Assembly: GCA_038496445.1 (NCBI GenBank)
Contig: JALMLS010000228.1
Span: forward strand, 62,001-126,000
Reading direction: 5' to 3'
From: Trichosphaerium sp. ATCC 40318
Lineage: Eukaryota; Discosea; Flabellinia; Trichosidae
DNA length: 64,000 nucleotides
The position numbers and the translations under genes are program-made. The notes beneath the pieces were generated by a model. It did no database searches. It saw only the letters and a list, made by a program, of their open reading frames with translations, and was not told the DNA's origin. Every line of letters begins with the position of its first letter. The first letter of the stretch is position 1. This document shows positions 54,511 to 64,000 of the stretch, piece after piece.

Positions 54511-57500
54511 TCACGTGTATTTTTGGCAAAAAAAAAAAAAAGCGTTTGAGTTTAAAAAAAAGCTAACCTCTAAATCAATTGTCTTGCGACGAATACGCTC
54601 CTCCCTAGCATGAGATTCTGATCGCTTCAAGGGCTTACGGGCAGGTGCGGGGTTTGATTCGGGAGCTTGCGAAAAATCATTAGTAAACGAGTGTAGGTAA
54701 GCCTTTTGCTTCTTTGTTTAAATATGGGTTGAGACTTTATTTACAATTCAATACTAAAAGCTCTCTCTGTTCTATTATAAAAGTAATATATCCTACCTTC
54801 ACTCATAGCTCTTATACCCAAGCTGATCTCGTCTTAATATCGACAAATGTCGTACTTGTCAACCAAAATCAAATGGACCGCTAAAACAAAAAACTCCATG
54901 GATTAACAAAAACAACGTATTCTTTGTTCCGGGTTTGTTACGTTTATTCCTTTTTGAATTAACTCACAGTACTAAAATACAAGATGGAGGCGTATATAGC
55001 GTAAATCTAACGCTATGTTTGCATACTATTCAGTTTTTTTTGTATATCCACAAACGAAGGCCTTAGAAATCACGTGTCAACGAGAGGAATGGGAAAGAAA
55101 AAAATCGAAAAGAAAAAAAAAAGGTTATTTTTACCTTGCTTTGGGTCGCTTGTCCCAACAAGCCTTCACTAACTCCACCATAGGTTCTAAACTTTATAAA
55201 TAACGTCACCATAATTATAAAACATACTTGGTACGTTCTTTGGTAACGTAGGACGTTGATTTAGTTCGCAAACGACATGCTGGAGTTCCGTTAGTTTTAG
55301 TGGATTTTTATTTACAAAGAAAGAATTCTAACCTGTAGTTGCTCGAGCAGCTCAATGTCCGGGAAGGGATCCTCTCCAATTAACATCTCGGCTAATAGCA
55401 TAGCGAAAGAGTATGCATCGGCTCTTTTGCTATGCTTTGCATGCTTCTTTGCACCAATAAGTACCTCAGGAGCCTCCCTTGTTAAAGAGTTACTCAATAC
55501 GGAAGAATAAAGATAAAAAAGCACCAACCATTTTGGAGTTCCTGCTAACTTTGTCATTGTTGGATTAGCAACTAATGCTTTACTTAAACCAAAGTCGCCT
55601 ACTTTAGCTACACCACTACTAAGCTAAGACAATCATAAGTCTCAAAAGAAGAAAAAAAGGTTACTTACCAAAATATTCTCTGCTTTTAAATCTCTATGAA
55701 CCTGATAACAATACGTTACGGACAACATTTACCACTTAGAAAGAGTCTGCTAACGTACGATGTTAAGAGAGTGTAGATACACTAGAGCATCAGAAACATC
55801 GATAGCATATCTCACTGTATCTTTAAAGTCAAGACAACCTTTACTGGTTATCATCATTTTGAGATTTCCTTGTTCCATTAACTCGTGCACTAACACGAAT
55901 GTAGAAGGCTCATCGAGTTTTAGCTCGACTACAGCTCCCTTTTTTAAATGTTAGTGTATCATTTACGCTTTATTAGAGAAGGACGTACCAAGAATTGTAC
56001 AATGTTAGGATGAGAAATCATGCTCTGAACTGCAATTTCTGTATAAAATTGCTCCAGAGAAAACGACATAGCGTATTCATCAAACTCTTTTATGGCCACC
56101 CTGCGACGTTTGTATGTCCCAGAATAAACCTACATATACTTAACAACGATAGTAGGCAAACGCGGTCACAACATACCACAGCATAAGCGCCTCGACCCAA
56201 TTGTCTTCCTTTTTGTACTTCTTGTCGCTACGAACTATTAAAAAAACAACGCAATGCAAACACTCACTCGAATTTCTTTAGCTATTTGAAGTCTCCCACT
56301 CTTTGCTAGCCTTATTAACTCTGGAACAACACCTTCCTTCTTTAAAATCTCTTCACGACACATCTAAAACAAGAGTGTAAATAAAACTAAAAAAAGGACT
56401 AAGCAATACCTCGTAGTTTCCAAAAGCTACCAGAGCTCTAGCAGCACCACAAACAATCTCACGCGCGATAGTGCATCCTTCTAACTTTATAGTACCAAGA
56501 ACTATAGAAGATAATGTTTCAACAAGCCTCGGAGATGCTCTGAGAATATTTCCAACAAGTTGCCTCTTATCTGTGTCCAAATGAAGCAAACCGGTAACAA
56601 AACTCGCCACTTCCCTTTTGAGAAGCCAAGATGTGTCTGGCTTGTCGTGGTATCCCACAATCATAGCCAAGGGAGATGGAAAGTCTCTAGTTTCTTTCAA
56701 CAAGGCAGCACGTGTATCTCGATCTACAAAGCACAATTGTTAACTTCGATAAAAAATAACAAACACCGAGGTACCTAATCCGTCACCACATGTGACTAGT
56801 GTTGATAATACACTGAGTGCTGCTGCCTTTAGCGAAGATGCTTGACGTGTCAAATCTGATAATAATACTGGATTGAATAAATACAGTAGCTGTCTTTGAG
56901 CATCTCTACGAACAGACGGGTCCCATTCTCGAATTTGACTGTGAGTTATATTATACAAAGCCTTCGCAAGTGCAGTAAACAACTGAGATTGACCGAAAGC
57001 CGCTAATGGTATACAAGGTGATATATGACCTGTGGATAGCATAGAATTAAGCATCTTATCATCTAACAAGGTTAGTCGAGAAGAAGAAAGGCAACCAAAA
57101 GAATGTGTTGTAACTTACTCAAAGAGAAGAACCAAGATGCTTTGACTAAGCTCTTTTTGCCTGTGTTAGGTAAAGGTGTAACTGTAACACCGTCTCTATC
57201 TTCAGAATTTAGAATAGGGCTAGGCGGAGGTATATCAGCTTCTGTAGCGTCTAGTGGATTCTTCTCATTATCAACAAGATTAAGAATATCTCTCTTAGAA
57301 GGAGAATTCCTCAAAACATAGAATAAAGAGTTTAAATCTCTGGAATCATCCTCTTCAGGTTCTACACCAAAGAAGCCACTAACCCAACTTGTCGCCAGTT
57401 TACTTGCTCCTAGTAGTGACCACATACTCCCAGCTCTAGCATGACCTTGGCTCTTGCCTTGAGGACGAAGAGTCTGCGATTTACGGTCAGGTTCTGGTGA

Positions 57501-59373
57501 AATTGCAACAACGTCATCTCCGTAGTTATCTACAGTCGACTGTACAGATTTTGGTGTTTCAGTATCCGCAGAACCTGCTGTATTTATGAAAACATCGTCT
57601 TCTTCTGTATCGGGATCAATAACATCTTTAAGTAAAACAATAGATTTTCCTTCAGTTACACTTCTTCTCAGACTCCTGGCAACGCCTTTATGGAATTGTT
57701 AGTACAAATGGCCTTCCCTAAGTTTGGTTAAACAAGTGAATACACATACCTCTTGTATTCACGTGATCAGTTTGTATAAGACCCAAAATATGGGTTGCCA
57801 AAGATACACCTTTGCGTACAACTGAACGACACATTCGTTTATACGTGGAGTCTTCTCTTGAACAACCTCTTAATCCGGCAGCAATACCACTAATAGCACA
57901 TCGAGCATGGAGTGATAGATAATTAGACTCAGCTATTAATGCCAGTTTCCTTGCTGCTGATCTTTTTCTATCGTTTTTGATCGCTTGTATTATTTTTAAA
58001 GAGCGAGCTCTTGCACGTTTAAACTTGCTCTTAACGTTTGCCATTTGAAACCAACGCAAGTGTAATTTTGCTGATACATATCTTTCGTGTGTTGTTGTTA
58101 CACGTGTACGTTGTAGGTACTGTATTGTTTGAAGAAGCATATGAAGACCTTGCCATCGGAATTCTTTTAAAAGTTTCACAAGTAAATCTATTTTTAAAGT
58201 TAATTTGTTGATCTTACATAGAACATGGTTGGTTCAGTAGATTTGTGTTAACGTACCAACATCTTTACAAAGTGACGGACATTTCTTTATAATGTACATA
58301 ATTTTCTTCAATCCAAAGTCGTTCGCATGGATAGTAGTCAATTTCATCCATCTAATGTTTTCTTTCAGAAAAAATTTAAAAAAAATTAACTCACCTAATG
58401 ATGTCATTTTCAGTAGCCTTTTTAGCATTATACGCATGCAATAAATGATACAAGAATTTAGTGTGACACAATACAGCATGATGCAAAGGAATCTTGAGGT
58501 TACAGTTAAAGAGAAAAATCGTTTTCAAACAATTTGAGCAACGCATACAATAATTCATGAAAAAAAAAGGATACAATGTGAGCGTGATGAAGTGAAGGTA
58601 CAGCTAAAACTACACCAGTACCACGCACACACCAATACTTCTCAAAAAAAGAGAATAACTGTTCACGACATTTTGGATTTGAAGCCAGCTCTACAGCCAT
58701 TTGTGGATGATCATTCATGTACTCATTAGTCCAAACACCAAAAGGAGGAACCCATGTTGGTTGCATTAAATCAGACCACTCTGAGAACATGCGTATAGTA
58801 TCCTATTATTTCAAAGAATCCATCAGTAACCCTACAATTGGGAAGGGAGCATAACAAAGACAAAAAAAGTTGATTTTTTAAACGGGAAATTAGTTTTAAT
58901 AAACGTGCAGTTGTATAATCTTCCATTCTTGTTTTAGTCATAGATTCATTACCATACGGATGAGTAACGCGTACTGCAAGCCCACGGTGCCACCATTCTG
59001 TGTGTACAGATTTTTTCTGCGCTTGTGTTAATACTAGACTGGATGTACCCACGTACTTTACGTATTTTCACTGTTCCTTTGCCGTGTGGTTGATTATTTT
59101 GCCATTTACCATTGTAATACCAAATTATCTCGTTATCAGCAGTATTTCGCTCGATTAACTGCCCGGAGCCCTAAAAAAGTGTCAAATGGCGTAAAGAGAA
59201 GGTGTACTAACATGGCGGGTTGCGCCATCATCAATTAGCGCTCCTTTGTACGATAAACCGTTACCGTAATCTACATCGTGAACGCTACGTAAAGTCCGTT
59301 CGAAATTTTGCTTTCCTTTTTGATTTTGAGCTACCTTTGCGTCTTTAGATTTAAATCCGCGCGGGCTCTTCAT
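54511..59373 (-). CDS. MORN-armadillo-protein kinase fusion (TKL-type Ser/Thr kinase)
   Basis: The ATG at 59373 starts MKSPRGFKSKDAKVAQNQKG. MORN-like units come first (YGNGLSYKGALIDDGATRHG, WYYNGKWQNNQPHGKGTVKI). A long helical region follows (57.7-58.8 kb), including a basic stretch KSKFKRARARSLKIIQAIKN, then an acidic linker with DPDTEEDDVF and GFFGVEPEEDDSRDLN. ARM-like helices lie at 56.35-57.07 kb (LFTALAKALYNITHSQI, ARALVAFGNYE). The kinase domain (54.9-56.3 kb) has GRGAYAVVYSG, VAIKEF (lysine), HPNIVQFLGAVV, VHRDLKAENILL, KVGDFGLSK, GTPKWEAPEVLIG and AYSFAMLLAEMLIGEDPF, plus VELVKACWDKRP. All catalytic motifs are intact. The basic tail is RKPLKRSESHAREERIRRKT. The exact 3' end is uncertain because GAG|GTTAGC looks like another donor; read-through gives a stop at 54511. 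Divergent from the helicase gene. Confidence 0.8.
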
Positions 59374-59768
59374 TTCTTGCAATCATAGAACTGATAGCCG
59401 AAAACTAAATCACGATGCTTGAAAACTTAACGAGGACAGAAAACAGTAACGATTTTGCGCTTGCAATTCCTACTATTCGCGCTTGTATAGTAAACACAAA
59501 GAAGTTTTAATGGTAGATCAAAAATTCGCTTTGCTTTCCCATTTGCGTTTATATTCAGCAACATGTCTCATTGAGCAATTCAATAATAATGCCAGCATAC
59601 GTTATTCTTCAAGGCTCAATGGAAATACTTAGTTTACATTTTTGTAAATGAGTTTGCCCTAAAATCGCCGTAAGTTTTTCACAGGCAAAATTGCCTATTC
59701 TGGGTAATTTCCACCCATTTTACATTTTCTTTGAGTCTGTAAAGAACCGCAACACCTTACAAGATACA

Positions 59769-62700
59769 ATGTCTGATTACTACAGTAGAAAGAGAAAATC
59801 ATACGGCGACAGCGACGGCTACGACTCTAAAAGGCGTAGAACAGACCATGGCAGTTCCCGTGGTTACAGAGATGAGTCTGGTGGTGACGGCGTACGTTCG
59901 AAGTCCTGAATATTTCCCCACAAACGCCCGCGCAAGAGAGTAGCAAGGGTTCTTTCCAGAGAGTAGCTATAGGTGGGCAGAGGTTTATTCCGTTCTAATT
60001 TGATCGACTCCCACGCCGTGCAGTTGTAAGGACTTACAGCAAACTAAGGGGTCTCATATATGAATCGGACTTGCCGCAGCGAGCTAACGCGTAAAACGAA
60101 CCTCAAAACGAAGGTTTTAACCGCTCTGCCACGCCTATAACAGCCACATAACGGAACCAGTTACCACGCGGAACGAGGGTGGGAAAAATATTGAGGGCGC
60201 TTTATTTGGCGTTTATAAACCTAAAAAATCTCAAACCTCGAAAATACTTCGTATAACACCTTCGTCGTTCATATTACGACTCGAAAACACCATTTTGTTT
60301 TTGACTGACGGACCTGGTTGAGAGTTTGTTGTTTCTTGTTGTCAAGACGTACGCGATGGGTTTCCCACGTTGGTTTTGTTTTTGAGAAACGCGCAATGCT
60401 CATTCAGTTCTTTAATTTTACTTTTTGAGGTTTTTCCTACACAACGTCTCTATTTTAGTCCCTAAATTAACACCACAATAGGCAGGACCTGAAGAGGTTG
60501 ATGTATTCGCTTCAAAGCCATCTGGTGCGTATTTTGTAGAATTCTACCTTTTTTCTACCTCCGTTTCTATTTTTTCAAAGCGCTAACGTTTTATAGGCAT
60601 TGACTTTGACCGTTATGAAAAGATTGACGTAAAAGTCGACGGTAAAGAAATTCCACCACCAAATGAGACTTTCCAAGCAATGAAATTGAATGATACACTC
60701 ATCAAGAACATTGAATACGCAAAGTACACTAAACCAACACCAATTCAAAAATTCGGTGTCTCATACTCCTTGGATGGACAGGATATTATGGCAGCTGCCC
60801 AAACAGGTGTGTACATCAACAAACGGCAACTTTCTTTACGTGTTTTCCACACATTTTATCAATTTTTTTTTGTTCCTCTCTTTTTTGGGCGAAACAAAGT
60901 CCTTTTTTCCTCCGTTTTTTTTTGGTTTATTGTGCTGTGTTCTCATTTTTTTTCTTCAACAGGTTCCGGTAAGACAGCAGCATTTTTACTTCCTGTTCTC
61001 CACTCTTTGTTGGAAGACTTGCCACCTGCATCTGATCGTCGCATGGCTACACCAACATGCCTCATCCTTGCACCAACAAGAGAACTCGCTCAACAAATTC
61101 GTTCTGAAGCTCTTAAGGTATGTACAATTGGCGAAAACTATTTTTTATTTTCGATGTATTTTTATTGACTCCTTTTCTTTAGTTTGCTTACCACAGTCCT
61201 ATCATTGTCCGTTGTTGTTACGGTGGTGAGAAGAGACATATTCAATTGAAACGTCTAGACCGTGGTTGTCATATCCTTGTCGCTACACCTGGTCGTCTTC
61301 TCGATTTCTTGGACAGCGCTCGTATCGGTCTTCGTCGTGCAAAATTTTTGATTCTCGATGAAGCTGATCGTATGTTGGACATGGGATTCGCTCCTGATAT
61401 TCACAAGGTTATTGAACAATACGATATGCCTCACAAAGAGGAGAGACAAACACTTATGTTCTCTGCTACTTTCCCAAAAGAAATTCAGCAACTCGCACGC
61501 GTACGTTATCGTTTTAAAGCCTTTTTGTTTCTTTTTTTTTCGAAATGCATAATTTTCTGTATTGGTCGTCATTCTGATCTGTTGCTTTAGGAATTTTTGC
61601 GTCGTGGACACACCTTTATCGAAGTCGGTATGGTCGGTGCTGCAGCTGAATTGGTAGAACAAAAAATCCTTCGGTTAGAAGATACACAAGCAAAGCGTGA
61701 GAAGCTCATTGAATTGCTCGATGAAGTCCCTGGACAAACACTAAGTACGTACATGAATTTAACACTGTTTTCTCTAAAAAAGCAAAAAAGCGTTCTTAAC
61801 ATTTGTACTTACTCGTCTTTTTTAGTTTTCGTTGAGAGAAAAGTCGATTGTGACGCTCTCGGTAGATGGCTTTCATACTATTACAAAAATGGCCGTGCTG
61901 GTTTCATTCACGGTGACAAGGACCAACGTCAACGTAATGCCGCTCTTAGAGAATTCAAAGACGGGCGTGTACGTATTCTTGTCGCTACATCTGTTGCTGC
62001 ACGTGGTCTTGATATCCAAAACGTAACACATGTTGTCAACTTCGATTTACCTTCAAACATTGATGACTACATTCATCGTATCGGCCGTACTGGACGTGCT
62101 GGTAACAGAGGTTTGGCTACAGGATTCTACAGCACAAAGGATCGTAACCTCGCCAAAAAACTTGTCGCTGCTTTCGATGATGCCGGCAAGGAAGTCCCAG
62201 ACTGGCTCAGAAAAGAAGGACAAATGAGATCATCCGGTGGTCGCAGAAATGGTCGTTACGGCGGTCGTCGTGGTGGTCGCCGCGGTGGCGGTGGTTACGG
62301 CGGTGGTCGCAGCGGCGGTTACGGTGGCGGTTACGGCGGTGGCTATGGTGGCGGTCGCGGTGGCGGCGGTGGCTACGGTGGTGGTTATGGTGGTCGCGGT
62401 GGTGGCGGCGGCTATGGCGGTAAGTACTAAAAAAGCTTTGCTACTGTTTACTTGTACGTCACATGGCTATACTTTATTTTATTATTGCATCTTAATTTTA
62501 CTTAATGGCCATGCGTGTACAAACGATCCTCCTTGTCCTTTCTTTTTTTTTTTTCCTTCTTTTCCTTTTTTTCATCTTTTTTTTTCATCTTTTCGTTTTC
62601 TTTTGTTTTTGTTGGATGTGAGTACTGATTTATTTTTTCAGGTGGTTATGGCGGTAGTTACGGTGGAGGTGGTTACGGTGGTGGATACAGTTCTACCCCT

Positions 62701-62805
62701 GGACCAAGTGCACCTTCTAGTTATAACCCAAGTTACAGTTCTGGATCGCGTCAACAATATGGCGCTTCTCAGTCAGCATATAATCCATTGAAGCCTACTA
62801 AATAA
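59769..62805 (+). CDS. DDX3/Ded1-type DEAD-box RNA helicase
   Basis: ATP-dependent RNA helicase that helps translation start by unwinding mRNA leaders. The ATG at 59769 starts MSDYYSRKRKSYGDSDGYDS. A 592-base intron follows, then IDFDRYEKIDVKV and the Q-motif region YTKPTPIQKFGVSYSLDGQD. Motif I is AAAQTGSGKTAAF, then PTRELAQQ, TPGRLLDFL, LDEADRMLDMGF, MFSATFPKE, FVERKVDCDALG, GFIHGDKDQRQRN, ATSVAARGLD and HRIGRTGRAG. The C-terminal tail is rich in GGYGG and RGG. A GTAAGT donor inside the Gly run joins a CAG acceptor at about 62640 and gives SSTPGPSAPSSYNPSYS...LKPTK. Without that splice the protein ends GGKY at 62430. Codon choice (many CGT, GTC, CTC) is more biased than in neighbours, which suits high expression. 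AATAAA at 62949. Confidence 0.96.
59890..60481 (+). other. Unusually long first intron of the helicase gene
   Basis: The donor GTACGT at 59890 and acceptor AATAG ending at 60481 are both phase 0 (DGG|AGPEEVDVF side checked). At 592 bases it is several times longer than the other introns in the window. On its minus strand, near 60046-60135, a tRNA A-box-like word (GGCAGAGCGGTTA) is followed by small hairpins (AACCT/AGGTT and a TCATATATGA palindrome). No full cloverleaf forms, so no RNA gene is called. Confidence 0.75.
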
Positions 62806-63445
62806 TATGTGTTGTGTGGTATTCATGCTCGCTATTTGATGTATTCACGCTCTGGCGTCTTCATTTTGAAGCGTTGGATTTTTTGTAACCGTGACGAGAC
62901 TATTTTTTTTTTAAATCTTGGCTTCGTCGTTTTGTATGTAAAAAGTGGAATAAAGTACTAATGTTCTCTATAAACTTGCAAGCATGTTGTTTATAATTTT
63001 AATTGTAATGTCCGTTATCTAAATCTTCAATGCAGTAAGCTAGTTTATTGACATTTTTTTTTGGACGTTGATTTTTTTATTTTGTCTGCTGACGCGTCGT
63101 TTTTGTTGTGTGGGTTATACAGGAGTGTTTGTTCTTTAATCCTTCACCTAATTTTATCAGCTGTTGATAAATATAGTTTTACTCGTTTATCACGTCACGT
63201 GATAATTATTTTTACGCCTTTTTGGCGCATTTTATTAGGCATTAGCATGGTCTCTTAGTTCCTGAAAATAACTCAGACCGAACTAGCGTCAACACTGTCT
63301 ACAGTGCTAGCTGCGCCTTTTACTGTCAAGATGGGATATTGTCCAGTCGCAAGTCGTAACTCTCGTGGTGAAGGCGTGCTTTTGAAGATTCAACAAAGAA
63401 TAAACTTGATTTTTTTCACAACTGTAAAAACAACGTGGAGATTAA
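62806..63445. other. Intergenic stretch between helicase and C2-domain genes
   Basis: Holds the helicase 3' UTR and poly(A) signal, then T-rich sequence and TCACGTCACGTGATAATT near 63191, a palindromic CACGTG site 250 bases before the next ATG. An open frame at 63061-63258 has no features of a gene. Confidence 0.5.
62949..62954 (+). promoter_or_regulatory. Poly(A) signal AATAAA of the helicase gene
   Basis: Canonical hexamer 144 bases after the TAA at 62803-62805, followed by a T/G-rich stretch (TGTTTATAATTTTAATTG). Confidence 0.6.
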
Positions 63446-64000
63446 ATGAAACACGGCGCTCTTAAAATAACAGGTTGCTCCATTGGTTTACTTTTGATTG
63501 GTTATTAACTCGTTTTGTTCTTTATTTAGTTGTACAAGGCATGAGCCTCACTGTAAAGGGTACAGTTGGTAGTAGCGATCCGTATGTGATACTCAGAGTT
63601 GGAAACAAAAAGGCTAGAACAAAAAAGGCTACCACTATCGTACGGGTCTAGTTCCTTTATTATACGTATACTCATACATCATAGAATCCAGTATGGAAAC
63701 AAACATTTATTTTCAAGTACGTTGGAAGAAGCAGTAAAAGTAGTTTTTAAATTTTTTATTAGCTAACTTTTTTTTTTGTAAAAAGTAAGATTACACCACG
63801 TGTTCGCGTATCTTGTGAGTGTTGGGATAAACATAGGATATTCGATAGATTTTTAGGTAAATTCACAATCCCTGTGGAGGATATGGAATTCGCTACGGCT
63901 GTGTTAGTTGATAAGTACGCATGAGGCTTTGCTTCTTTAACAATCTCCAAAAACTCCTCACAAAAATATTGTTTTGTTCAGGTGGTTTTTTTCGTCTTAT
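63446..64000 (+). CDS. C2-domain protein, 3' end outside the window
   Basis: The ATG at 63446 reads MKHGALKIT, joined (phase 1, acceptor TTTAG) to VVQGMSLTVKGTVGSSDPYV, then ILRVGNKKARTKKATTI, a short intron with donor GTACGG, NPVWKQTFIFK, and after another intron KITPRVRVSCECWDKHRIFD and FLGKFTIPVEDM. This is a classic C2 beta-sandwich: the SDPYV loop with its Asp, NPVWxxTFxF, and the second loop with CWDKHRIFDRFLG. The Asp residues of the calcium loops (SDPY and WDKHRIFD) are largely kept, though a Lys and an Arg occupy part of the second loop. C2 domains bind membranes, often with calcium. The gene runs off the right edge, so the full architecture is unknown. Confidence 0.85.

Noticed and set aside
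60046-60140. tRNA-Leu/Ser candidate on the minus strand of the helicase intron
   Set aside because: The D arm, an 8-base anticodon loop and a T arm without pairing do not make a cloverleaf; kept only as an observation.
1-64000. CRISPR arrays, insertion sequences, operons or ribosome binding sites
   Set aside because: The DNA is eukaryotic with spliced genes; no spaced identical repeats, transposase or terminal inverted repeats were seen.

Overview
This window is nuclear DNA of a single-celled or simple eukaryote with an AT-rich, gene-dense genome. Most genes are cut by many short GT-AG introns (mostly about 40-110 bases, T-rich before the acceptor), many gene pairs are divergent or convergent, and AATAAA-like signals follow several stop codons. 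I cannot name the species. Reeler and metzincin modules joined by Pro-Thr spacers to SdrD-type domains, a branched-chain amino acid enzyme (dihydroxy-acid dehydratase), a metacaspase, a sedolisin and TKL-type kinases point to a protist such as a stramenopile or a comparably diverse lineage rather than an animal or plant. That is inference.

Layout. 1-0.9 kb: left-truncated minus-strand gene with a SAM-like segment and a possible globin-type helix. 1.7-6.7 kb: secreted fibronectin-III protein with a C-terminal membrane or GPI signal. 7.2-8.9 kb: three-repeat MYB factor (minus). 8.9-12.2 kb: no gene seen. 12.2-17.7 kb: secreted Reeler/metzincin protease with two Pro-Thr spacers and two SdrD-like domains. 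17.7-24.3 kb: duplicated region with two copies of an orphan minus-strand gene and a decayed fragment that looks like the preceding protease gene. 24.3-31.4 kb: dihydroxy-acid dehydratase (minus), Kelch-type protein, NAD-dependent reductase. 31.5-36.6 kb: tail-anchored beta-propeller protein (minus) and membrane alkaline phosphatase. 37.0-44.5 kb: two genes built of DWY/PWKF-type repeats, one ending in a VSR-like nuclease domain, on either side of a secreted sedolisin. 44.8-47.2 kb: type I metacaspase. 47.6-51.6 kb: an intronless island (wax-synthase-like acyltransferase, two F-box/LRR genes, two small ORFs). 51.9-59.4 kb: two armadillo-type genes on the minus strand, the second a MORN-ARM-kinase fusion. 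59.8-62.8 kb: DDX3/Ded1-type RNA helicase. 63.4 kb to the end: start of a C2-domain gene.

Several products belong to the cell surface or secretory route (FN3 protein, Reeler protease, sedolisin, alkaline phosphatase, tail-anchored propeller protein), but nothing here is an operon and I see no single pathway. Coding spans below include introns; exon joins were worked out by hand and only the ones described were checked for phase. The hexamer CACGTG occurs about 40 times, far more than base composition predicts, and is the main unexplained genome-wide signal.
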